Source of the DNA: Eublepharis macularius
Taxonomy: Eukaryota > Chordata > Lepidosauria > Squamata > Eublepharidae
Direction: 5' to 3'
Assembly: GCF_028583425.1 (NCBI RefSeq)
Contig: NC_072793.1
Coordinates: 101,851,689-101,915,688, forward strand
DNA: 64,000 bases
Shown: positions 45,476 through 56,793 of the stretch, piece by piece
Layout of the letters: each line of letters begins with the position of its first letter
Numbering within the stretch: position 1 is the stretch's first letter
Notes under the pieces: model-generated
What the model was told of the DNA's origin: nothing
Seen by the model: only the letters and a program-made list of their open reading frames with translations
The model's database searches: none
Translations under genes and position numbers: made by a program

Positions 45476-48374
45476 ATGGGGACTGCTCTGACCTGTTCTA
45501 TACCATTTGCTGTTATGTTTGAATTCGACCCTTGTTTCCTTATATAAGTGCAACCACAATGAGGATCCTGGGAGGATTCTTCCCTTTTCAAAATTCTACT
45601 GAGAGCTCATTCTAGGCCAATCCTGATGATTGCTTTCAAGGCTCAGTGCTGTCTGACCTAGGACTGAGCATATTAATCCTTTGAAAAAAATGGTATTTGG
45701 CTATTGTCACATCCTATAATAGAGCAGCCTCCAGCCCAGGCTTGGTTAGCATTGCTTATTTCAGAGGGAAAATGGAGCCTACCTTCACAGGTCAATTGTC
45801 TCCAATCACAGTTATTGTGCAGTATATTGTGCCAAATTATGCCTCGATCTTTCCTCTCCCAGTATAGGGCTGAGGTTCCGCTCCATACTTCTGTACCTGC
45901 CAGGTTCTCTTAAAGAGCTGACATTTCCAGTCCTGACATTTTCCATGGCTCCATCTGGGAATTAATGGCCGGATATTAACAGCAATGGGGCTGTTTATCA
46001 TAATTAGTCTCATGAAGCTATTGAGCATTCAACTCTTCCTCTTTTTTTATCAGCTCTAAGGAAACAACTATAGAATCTACCAGAAGAGATGGCTGGTTTA
46101 TTGATTGACTAGCTGACTGTTTCTTTTGTCTATCAGGCTTCATCTTCAAAAAAGGACAGCCCTTCCGTTCTCTGTGGCTGTTGGTGAGTTCATCAAATGT
46201 AGAAATACTATATGTTTGGTAAGATATCGGCATGCTACCACAGATACTATGTAACATTTGTTCATACAATACCCTATTTCTGCAGTCATGTGAAAGGATT
46301 TTGGGAACTGGCCGTATCATGCATATAATCATACTAGATTCACATGGTACATTGGAACATGTAATGGAAGACAAGCATGCAAACATATTAAATGTACAGG
46401 ATTACTTTATTTGGCAAATGTACAAAACAACTCTAAGAGGCAACTCTTTAAAAGGCAGATGTGGTAGTTCTATTTGAGATACCACTTCTCATGCTTAATA
46501 TGATTTAGTGTTCGTTCAGTATTATCTCTGCAGAGTGTTGACCAAAATGTTGCAGAACCAAATGTTTGTAGCAAAATATATAACTATCCAATTCAACTGA
46601 TACTTACTTAACATTAAAATTTCTATCTGATTTAGCATGCTTCACTAGCAGAATAGCAGCAAATATGACTCAATGACTCAGAGTGATACCCTCTTCCTAA
46701 ATGTTTCTGCCTGCATATCTCCCCACAGTTCCAGAATAACAATGCAACATTACGATAACTCTCAGACACAGCAGTTATTAGATTGTATGTTATGCGTGTT
46801 GGGAATTAGCATGTTCCAATCTGGCAATTTTTTTCTGCTATAGAAAATCATATGAAGTGACACCACCTGTGCCGTACTTAGTGATCAGAACTTGACTTCC
46901 AGCTTGTCATGTGTAAAAGACTGTACTTCCTATATCTGGTCTAGGTAGAAATCCTATGCTTTCTTTTCTCCTACCCATTGTCACCACCACCCCTCAATTA
47001 TTAGACTCTTTCTGTGATGAATTTGTGTCAAGATTGTGGTGTAGTCATTCATAATTTCCCTCCATTCATAATTTTAGCAGAAACTAAACCTGCCTACTTT
47101 TCTACCCTAGAACCTGGTAGGGTGTACAACCCCACCCTTCAATATTCAGGTCATTTGATGTTTTAAAAAACCTGAGTCAGATTCTTTAATATCAGAATTA
47201 ATGGTAGTCATATTAGGAAATCAATTTAATAGGGGTTTTTTGCCCATGGGCTTCCATAATCTTCCCACCCAATGAAGATGAAGGGATGTGAAATTTCAGG
47301 ATTTGTACCCCTTACCCAAAGGATTCCCTCTGCTAAATTTCAAGAAGAGAAGAGAAAGTGTCCTCATTCGCTGCATATTCTTTTTTTTCATGAAATTACT
47401 GGTGTTAAGAGATACCTGCTCTAAATCCTATTTCCTCATTGACCTGTTTTATCTTGCATATGGTTATAGTTTGGAGAGGGGGGAGGCCTTTGCCTATCAT
47501 CTGAGCTTGCCTTGTCTTGTTTGCAGGAGATACAAGCAAAGTCTTTTCTCTACTTGCCTAGCAAGGAAGACAACAGAATAGCTCAGGCAAACCGAATACA
47601 TAAATCAGCAAGCTCTCTCAAAAACAGGGAGATGATAGAATGATTGGCAAAAAATGGAAATGCTGTGCGGAAAAACAACCAGTAGGACAACCCTGTTTGG
47701 CAGGAAGATGGACTTATTGTTCTGGCTGGATGATATCCCTATCACACACATATCTTCTGAGTAATTATATCCCCTTGCTGCCCCTCATGCACTGGCTAGA
47801 AAAAAGAAGTTGAATAATGAGGTGTAGCATAATTGCCTGATCAAAAGTTTTCTTCCTGTTCTTAATGTTTTAAAAATATTCTGTACAGATTTGGACCATT
47901 TACAATTCAAATTAGATCACACTTAGTAAATTTCTAACTGTACGTCCCTGGAACTGGGCACTTCATGATCTCACCTCAAGCTTCCAATACTTATTTTTCA
48001 ACATACTGTATCAGATTTGTATTTAGTATTTATAGATGCAAATGCACAGATCTCTCAATTGCTGAGGTAAGAATCATGTGACGAGAAAGATAGTCAGAGC
48101 AACACTGATATGCACACATTTAACAGTGCGTTCCTAAACAACACCACATAAGTTCATGAAGTCCATAAACACATGGACTTAGATGGATATAACTTTGTTT
48201 AGGATTGCATTGTTAATTTCCCAATTAGACATCAAAAACCACTTCAATTAAATTTCCAAAACCATTTCTGAAAGATGTACAGGCTTGAATTTTGACAAGT
48301 CTCTAGGGCAAAATAATGCTAAAGTTGAGTAGCAGCCACCAAAAATGCATCTGTGAGCATCTTTGCAGGCCTGA
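45476..48374. other. AT-rich non-coding DNA
   Basis: No feature recognised by eye. Confidence 0.45.
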
Positions 48375-48382
48375 AGTGTTAC

Positions 48383-48611
48383 TAGGGTTGCCAGCCTCCA
48401 GGTAGTGGCTGGAGATCTCCCGGAATTACAACTTGTCTCCAGGCCACAGAGATCAGTTCACCTGGAGAAAATGGCTACTTTTGGGGGTGGACTCTATGGA
48501 ATTTTGCCATGCCAAGGTCCTTTCCCTCCCCAAACTGCACTTTCTCCAGGTTTCTCCAGGTTTCACTCCCCAGATCTCCAGGAATTTCCCAACTTGGAGC
48601 TGGCAACCCTA
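48383..48611. mobile_element. hAT-type MITE with perfect 8-bp target duplication
   Basis: The flanks AGTGTTAC (48375-48382 and 48612-48619) are identical. Ends are TAGGGTTGCCAGC and GCTGGCAACCCTA. The interior is largely palindromic around 'ctccaggt' words. 229 bp, no coding capacity. Confidence 0.9.
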
Positions 48612-48619
48612 AGTGTTAC

Positions 48620-51084
48620 ATAGATTGTGTCCCGTTAGACATTATTCTTTGTCAGTTTTAAAACACTAGGAGATCCATGAAATGATTCCCTGGCAGTATG
48701 AAAAGGGAAATGGCAATTGTGCAGGGTCCTAATCTGGAATGGAGCCATTGAGAGGCAGAGGGTTTGAACCAAGTACATGGTTCATTGCTCGCAATAAAAT
48801 GCCCTTTCTTAGGCTAATTATTAGTCCTAGAAAGTCTAACACTCTCCAGGGATAATAATATCAGGGGCAGACAGATTTTGATCGGCAAAGCTATGCTGGA
48901 GGTGCAGGGACTAACACCCTCCTCTCAAAATGTGGCTCTAAACTGAAATGAGGCCTTAAACGGCTTCTATACCGCTTTTTAAAATGTTGGAAAGATCTGT
49001 TCATGGATCTTGCAGCAGCATATCTAGTTTGTCCCCTAGATGTTCTAGCCATTGAAATCACTGGAACTAAAAAAGTAAACTAATAAATTGTAGCGACAAC
49101 AAAAAGGTACTAATCAGAATGGTAAAGGACTTCAAAGTTGAGATGTGGCACATTCTATGTATATGAACTCTGTCTTATATGAATATTTGTGCATATATTA
49201 TCCACACATACACATTTAAATATTCTAGTTATATAGCTGTTCAGAGTGATGTCTCTTTATTTATTTTATCAAAACATTCTCTATCCCATCTTTAAAAAAA
49301 GGATTACAAGGTGGCTGACTATCAGTAAGGTACACATACAAAATTAAGATTATCTTATTAGAGGAATGTACAGTTCACATTAATGATTTTCAACAATATT
49401 CACCACTGTGCTAAAGAACCAGACTTCACAAAACTAAAGCCAACTACCAAATGCTTACTGGAATAAAACTGCTTTCTGTTGGTGAACAAAGAACAAAGAA
49501 GGTAGAGTGAGCTTGCTTTAAGAAGGAAGCATCCTAACCTCGGTGCCATTGCTGAGAAGGCACTGTTCCATGTAAGCACCCATGTAAGCATCTCAGATAA
49601 AGGAGGGGAGCATACAGCAAGCTTGCTGTTCCCTGGTTATTTTCACTTTTATCCCCTTGGGAAGCTCTGCTGGTGTCCAACTGGTTTAGCTCTCGACTAC
49701 TCTACCACTGTGTTTTTAGTCCAGATGTTTGCTAGGTAAACAAAAAGATTTTGTGTTTACATTTTACCCATTAACATTCTTCTGCTGATGTGAAGCTAAT
49801 AATTATACAGCCAGATGGGGTCGTGTGTGCAGTCTTTGACACCAAGCCCACACTCTGCTGCGTGGCATTTTTTTTAAAACGAGAGACCAACTACCAGCAG
49901 AAAGATCAGCAAAGCTGACTGCAATTAAAAACTGAATCTCTAAATGACTTATTCCAGGTGAAAACTAAGTGCTTCTGGCTGCAGCGTCTGGCCAAATGAA
50001 TGCAGTACATGGGATGCTTTTCAGGCTCATGTGTTTGAATCTGAGATTTCTCTTGTTAGGACACAATAACGGTAGTACAATGATTATATGTCATCACCCA
50101 CAAGAATAATACAAAGATATTGTGCCCATTCTTGAAATCTTAATTTGTGTGATACTGCTCTACATAGGGAATGTAATGTCAGAAATCCAGTATATGGATA
50201 GCTTTTGAAGAGTCTCCATGTCAGTTCTGTACTGTATCAGATCAGTATAAAGCAAGTCCTGGAGAATTATTCACAAGAGATTTTAATTCAGACATCACAT
50301 GGAACCATGTCTTAATTAAAGTTACTATAATTGATGCGATCATGTAAATGCCAGCCATTGAAATAACAATTACTATTTAGGCTACAAGAAACCAAGATCT
50401 GAAACGATGGTTTGAAGATGGCTGATTAACCACAGTTATTCTTAGTTGTGGTTTCATATGATGCAAAAACACTATAATTCTGGTTTAATCCTGTCACATT
50501 CCCTAATAATGCCCCCCCACATTCCCTGCCAACAGAGATATTTGGCTAGAGTAGCTCAAATCTGAAAACTCTCACCCTTTACCACCTTTTGCTTGCAGTC
50601 CCCCTGACCAATGAAACCACCATTTGTCAAGCCAAATGAAGACAGTTTTGTTAATTAATAGTTACTTATTTGATGTGTGTGTTATAAGTATGCCTTAGCT
50701 GCCTTGAGAGTTCTTTTGAATAGAAAGGTGGAATATAAACAAACACATACATAAATATGAACATCCACAAGCTGAATCCTGGTTTCACAAACTAACCATA
50801 CTTAAAATAGACCATGGTTAGTTTAATTAAACCATGGTTTCCCATGATGTCTGAAAGCCAAGCCAATATTAGCCAATTGAATTAAAAGCTTCAAACATCT
50901 CAGAGAACTATATAAAATGGCCTCCTTAAGTCCACATTTTTACTCTTCATTTTCGATAGGAATTTTACTTCTCTTTGACTAGGCTTGCATGTGGATAGGG
51001 CTGGAAAAACATAAGTGATGAGGATGAGGCAAAGAAATTTGGCTTGAGGAGTCAGAAAAGAACCCTCTGCCCAGTCAATAAGGG
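48620..51084. other. AT-rich non-coding DNA
   Basis: No feature recognised. Confidence 0.45.
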
Positions 51085-51098
51085 CAAAGCAGGAAGGA

Positions 51099-51586
51099 TA
51101 CAACAAGAGGGGAAAAAAAGAAGTGAAAGAAGCACAATCGTAATAGTACTCGCAATTTACATGTATATTTCACAATATTACAATTACAAACTCCACGATC
51201 GCTACACCATAAGCGTCCAGAATCCCAGTCAAGGTCAATCTTTCACTACAATAGGTGAATATAATTCAAGGAGATTCAAGCCGTGGTATAGTACATATTA
51301 AGCACTCGAAGCAATTGGCTGTGTGGAGGCACCAGCCAAGATTCCAATTGAAAACCAGTCCTGGTCACAATAAGTAATGGTGTAAATGCGTTTCCAAAAA
51401 GACAGTGCTTAAAGCAGATAAGTGGTGAGGTAGGTAGATGGCAACGAGTACGAGCCGGCAGTTTTTCTTCGCTCGTTTCAGACTAAAATGTCTTTCTTCA
51501 GGCCACCATATATCAAAGTTAAATAAATTCAATGAATTCAATTCCACCAGTATACCGCATCCATAGCTCCATAAGTTATCCAGTGT
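51099..51586 (-). mobile_element. Short retroelement with 14-bp target duplication and hammerhead-like end
   Basis: A perfect direct repeat CAAAGCAGGAAGGA (51085-51098 and 51587-51600) brackets 488 bases with no open frame of note. The duplication length equals those of the Penelope-type copies at 27377 and 34216. The minus strand at 51507-51437 holds the most complete hammerhead-like fold in the window. Confidence 0.65.
51437..51507 (-). ncRNA. Hammerhead-like ribozyme candidate with all three helices
   Basis: Reading on the minus strand: GGTGGC (51507-51502) can pair with GCCATC (51442-51437) as helix I with one G-U. CTGAAGA (51501-51495) is followed by one extra A. AGAC/GTCT (51493-51490 and 51483-51480) close a 6-base loop as helix II. 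Then comes GAA (51479-51477). ACGAG/CTCGT (51476-51472 and 51448-51444) form helix III, and T at 51443 sits at the expected cleavage position, directly before helix I. The order is that of a type I hammerhead. The one-base insertion after CTGAAGA is the only departure in the core. Cleavage is untested. Confidence 0.45.
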
Positions 51587-51600
51587 CAAAGCAGGAAGGA

Positions 51601-53747
51601 GGCAAGAGAAGACAAAGTTCAGGAATTAGATATTCAGAATCAAACAAGACCATAGAAAACCTGCAAACTAAAGTGTAAGACCGGCATGGGATAGCGAGGT
51701 CATGCTTAAGACTCTCTACTAATGTCATTTACTCAACAGAAGTTTACCCCATTCATTAGCTCCATTTGTCTCAATGTTTCTAACACATCCATAGTCAGGA
51801 GCCCAGCAACTCACCTTCAAGGTCCTTCAATAACTCGGTGTTGGGAGACTGACCCAATCATGTGGATATTTCTACCTTAGCTTTGAACACAACAGCTGCA
51901 GAAAATACATGATTTCCCTGATTACAGAACAGAGCAGATTCAGATTTGTCTTCTTTTGTAAAACTTTCAGAATGTGCTACTTGAATGAACAGATGATTCT
52001 ATACCTGCTCCTTGATGGTGAGATCACCAGCCCAGTAAATATCCTTTAAAATGTGTCTTCTCAGTCTCCTAATATGCAAATAAGAAAGGGGGTATTGCAA
52101 CACTAACAGCTCATTGGCTGCTACCAGTCTGTTTCAAAGCTGATAGTCATAATGCAGGCAGGTGGGTGGGGGCGTGTCCTAGCTTTCCTTAAGGATTTTG
52201 AGTTGTTCTTATATTTTGCTTTTCAGACTCTTTCCCAATGGCCTAAATACAGTGGTTTCACCAACTACCAGCAACCAAATAATGGAGAATGTCAGCTGCC
52301 TTCCATAAAACCATTTCATACTATGTGTTAATTATTTTCACAGCTTGGATGATCCCTGTGCCTGCTGCCTTTTGTATTTCATTCATTGGTTTTTGAGATT
52401 GCTTCTGCACCAAGATTTGTTCCAGGCCCTGTAATGATTCAAGGTGGTTATCAGGCAACAAATCCTTCTTTCAGGTACAGACACCATTTTGAAGTTAGAT
52501 CCTCATAGCAGAGTAGATTGATGCATCTGGGAATGTTTTGAATTTCAGTTGGAATTGAAAGGATATAGAGAAAGATATTTTTGAAGAGTGTAATAGATAC
52601 CAGTCTTAGCATCTTTCATGATCTACCACCCGTAAGTCCAAATTTACTTGGTACAGTGACCTATCCAGGGTTGGCCCCAAATTTTCTGGCGCCTTAGGCG
52701 AAGTATGACCTTGGCATTCTTCTAGCCCAGTGTTCTTTTTCTACAGTGGCCAACTATATGTTTTTGAGAAACCAACAAACATCGCATCCTATTATGAACC
52801 CCAGGCAAGTGGCATTCCCGAGTACACAGCCTTTGCATATGAGGCCTACACTCCAGCCTTTGACCATCCTCCTCCATTACTCCCTCTAATCCCCTTTAAA
52901 ATTCTAAGAAACTCACTCTAGTAACCATCAGGACACATTTTACTTGATTCTTTATCAATCAACGTGCATATGCAGTGAAGGAAAACCTAATGTATGAGAT
53001 GAAAGATACTGTTTCCAGGGTCAGTTTCCAATATACAGATCAAAGCCTGCCTCAAATTAAACAATAATGTTGATTCTTATAGGAGCCATTTCACTCATGA
53101 TGATCTTCCTACAGAAACATTATTCTACATAGGAAAATGTGTATACTGGTAAAGTTACTAGTTGCTGGATCTCTCCCCCCCCCCCCCCCGCCACTCTGTT
53201 ATTGTTGCAAAGGGTGAGGGAAGTAAGAATGTGAAAAGCTGCTATGGAGGAAAGAAAGAGAGCAATGCAAAAGGCAGGGGCAGCCGTTAGGGAGGGTTGG
53301 CCTGCAACCCATTTTCAGAGGCTTCATGATGTCCCGCTTTTGGATCCCAACCCAGAGGTTGGGGAACACTAATCTACAAGGCCCAGGAATGCTGGCTATT
53401 GAAAGGAAAGTAAATATTTCCTGCCAATGAATACAGGGGCAGGAAATACTGTTTCTGTACCCACGAGAAGAAGAAACATGATCAAGAGTGTTTTGAAGAA
53501 GAGGGGAAGGATTAAGTCAGATATCAGAGTTATCAAAATGAGTTGTCATTATGCATGTTGTTCAGAATTGCAAGACCAGGCTTCAGGCAAAATGCTCTTA
53601 TATAGCAATGGGCCTCAGGACAGCAGAGCATCTGTGATGTAGACTGCTGCTGGTACGTTGCGAGACTATGCATCAGTGTTTTAGAGCAAATTAAAATGTT
53701 AAAACTGAATTGCTATTTCCCATTTTAGGCACTCTCTTCTTCCCTAG
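51601..53747. other. Non-coding DNA upstream of the kelch gene
   Basis: No repeat or exon recognised, apart from a run of about 14 C at 53177-53190. A splice-acceptor-like CTTCTTCCCTAG ends at 53747, so the first coding exon may begin there with non-coding bases, implying an upstream untranslated exon. Confidence 0.4.
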
Positions 53748-53822
53748 AAATGACTGGTTGATGAGTCTCAAAGGAGGAATACTTTTTATGGATATTCCTG
53801 GACCCATTTCAGTGGATGGATT

Positions 53823-53904
53823 ATGAATACCAAAAAAGACCAGGATGGTGAAGAGGATGACATAAGTGTGAGGTCTAATTCTTTGGGATTCTACATTACT
53901 CAGG
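53823..53904 (+). CDS. Kelch gene coding exon 1
   Basis: Encodes an acidic leader (MNTKKDQDGEEDDISVRS) and ends in phase 1 at CAGG|GTAAAT. The reading frame is open upstream only to the stop at 53751-53753, with no earlier ATG. Confidence 0.75.
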
Positions 53905-56144
53905 GTAAATATATTGGAACATGAAAAAAATAGTTATGCAGTCTTTATTTTGTTTAATATCCTGCTTCTGTGGCACCCAATGTCTCACTGAAGCTACAGG
54001 GCCCCTATATCGGCCCATAGAAACTTCATCTTAATTAAACACTCTGAAGGGTGACCTCAGCTCTGAAGTATGAGGTTTCCAACACTGTTTTCTGCAATGA
54101 TTACAGCTCCTTATTTGTTTCTGTGTCCAGAAAAATGTCTATTCTCTCCATGGAGCTCACTAATTTTTTATAGTTTTAGGTGGATAACTGTGTTGGTCTG
54201 CAGTAGAACAGCAGGATTTGTGTCCAGTGGCACCTTATAGACCAACAAGATTTTTAGGGTGTAAGCTTTCGAGAGTTAGAGCTTTCTTCATGCCTGATAG
54301 AATGGAGCTCCCAATAGAAATGATGCTGGAAATAGATGGAAATAGATGGTCCAGCTTAAATCTTATACTCTCCATGTTTTCCTTTCATGGTCACTCGGGT
54401 AGAGCTATGTCACCACTGTCTGTCTTATTTCTTGTCAGGATTTAACATACTTAGCTTTGTTTCCTCATCCATACAGGTTTAAGAAAGCTTTATAAGAACC
54501 AGCAGCTTTGTGATGCCATCTTAGTGGCTGAAGGAAAGAATTTTCCCTGTCACAGGTGGGTTTCTGACCTTTGTTCATCTCCAGATCCATTGATGGATGT
54601 TGCCTTGGTGAGTTAGATGTCATGTCATTAAAAAGCAAGAAGCAGATGTTTTACTTGGGGAGAATTAGTTGCCTAACCAAATACAGATTGCACACAGAAG
54701 CACTGAAAATCTCCAGCTCTAGGAGTAGCATGACCTTTGACATAGAGTGTCACAATCTTCATCACAATGGATCCGGTCAAGATCATTTCTCTTAACAAAC
54801 AAATGACACCAATTCTCGTGTTAGTTATATGCCTGCTAAGGCTTTAAAATATAATTCTTGTCTGAAACATTCAAAATACTTTTGTGAGAGTGGAACAAAT
54901 AGTGGAACTAGTGGTGATGGTAGCAGTAACAGTAATTAATATTGTCAGACTCCTTTACAGTTTTCATATTTTTCCTCCTCTTAATGTTACAAATTAGGAT
55001 CACAGATTATTTACATTTTATAGATGGGAAGCTAGTAGTGACATATAGTGACTTTTCCAAGGTCCCACAGTGAATCCATAGTAAAGACTGGACTTGAACA
55101 CATATCTAAGTCAACTCCCTATCCAAGGTCCCACATGCCCTGCCCCCCTGTCTGTGTATGTATATATGGAAGGGGGTTAATTTTTCAAATTATTGTGCAA
55201 AAATGGGAATATTTGCTGACAAATAGGAGGTGGTCATGTTAAATGTGGAAAACGTTGTTTTGGCAGCCATAAAATGCTACAATTCTCTAACTATGCAGTA
55301 GAGTCCAGGCCATTTTCACATGTCTCAGCATAGTGCTAAATTCACAGAAGGAGGGCATCATCATGGCGTGATTTCTAATGTGATTGTGCCACGAAAATGG
55401 AATCGTGGCATGATGATGTCAGAAATCGTGCCATGAAGATGCCCTTGTTCCATGAGTTTAGCACTATGCTGAGACATGTGAAAGCGGCCCAGGTAACTGA
55501 GGTTAATTTCTGTCATGAAGTTCTGATAAATTGTTTTATTATTCTGTATTTCTTCTGTGAACTTGTAGTGTTGTACATATTGTAGCAAATGTGTTTTAAT
55601 GTACTTTATAGTGCTGAGTTATGTTGTGGATTATGGTAAAAACAAGTAACTGAAGCTGATACACACACACAGTCTTTAATCTCATTATTTTACACCACAT
55701 TTATACTGCATAACAGGTGTTTGAAAAATATAAAAAACACCTCACACTATATGCTAGTACAATAGCTTGTATTTATGAACTACCATTACGGCATAGTACA
55801 CTAAAGGAGAACCATCTAGGGTGGGGCTTTATCATATATTAGAGAACCGAGGGACCAAGATGGTATTTACAGCATATCCATCCATTGACAAGGAGAATGA
55901 TATTATACATCCATAAAAACCTAATCCAATTTAACCAGAGGTTGAGCTCAGATATATACCCCTACAGAAGCTAGTGTGGGATTCTCTGTAGGGTGAATCC
56001 CACACTGGATCTAAGTATGGAAGTTTGCTCCATAGCCAGGCTTCAAGTAGGATTTTAGCTTATTTTTTATATTATTTTTTTCATAACCCTGACGTTTTAT
56101 CTGTGAAAAGTTTAGTTGGTACCTTTAACATTTCATTTCATTTC

Positions 56145-56236
<92 letters not shown>

Positions 56237-56300
56237 CATTGAGTATGTTTAGTTTGCCTTTCTCCCAGATAAATGGGATCCAAAATAAAACCATCTAAAA

Positions 56301-56355
<55 letters not shown>

Positions 56356-56739
56356 CTAGCTAGCTAGCTAGCTAGCTAGCTAGCTAGCTAGTCTGGTAGG
56401 GTTTTGCCTGGGAAAGGGTTGACTTGAAACATTACTTTGGAGAGATGGCTTCATAATTGCTGCAAGGGCCACCAATCAGCACTTGGGGCTTCAAGTGGCA
56501 TCAGGAAGGACTCTTCACTAGACATGGGCATGATCCAAAAAAAAAATACCGATTAAGCCGTTCGTGGATCCGGGCTGCTGCTGAACCGAGGCCACCGATT
56601 CTAACCGATCAAGTCCCATTTCCGATCCGGAATCGGGAAGGCCAAAGTGGGAGGGCGCCCCGCTGTTTCCAGCGATATAGGAATGGTTGTTGGTGGCAGC
56701 GGCCGCCAGGCCCGGCGGGCAGGGGGAGGGAGGGGGCAT

Positions 56740-56793
<54 letters not shown>

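Noticed and set aside
56025..56298. Phe/Ser/Leu repeat open frames
   Set aside because: Translation of the (TTTC)n microsatellite.
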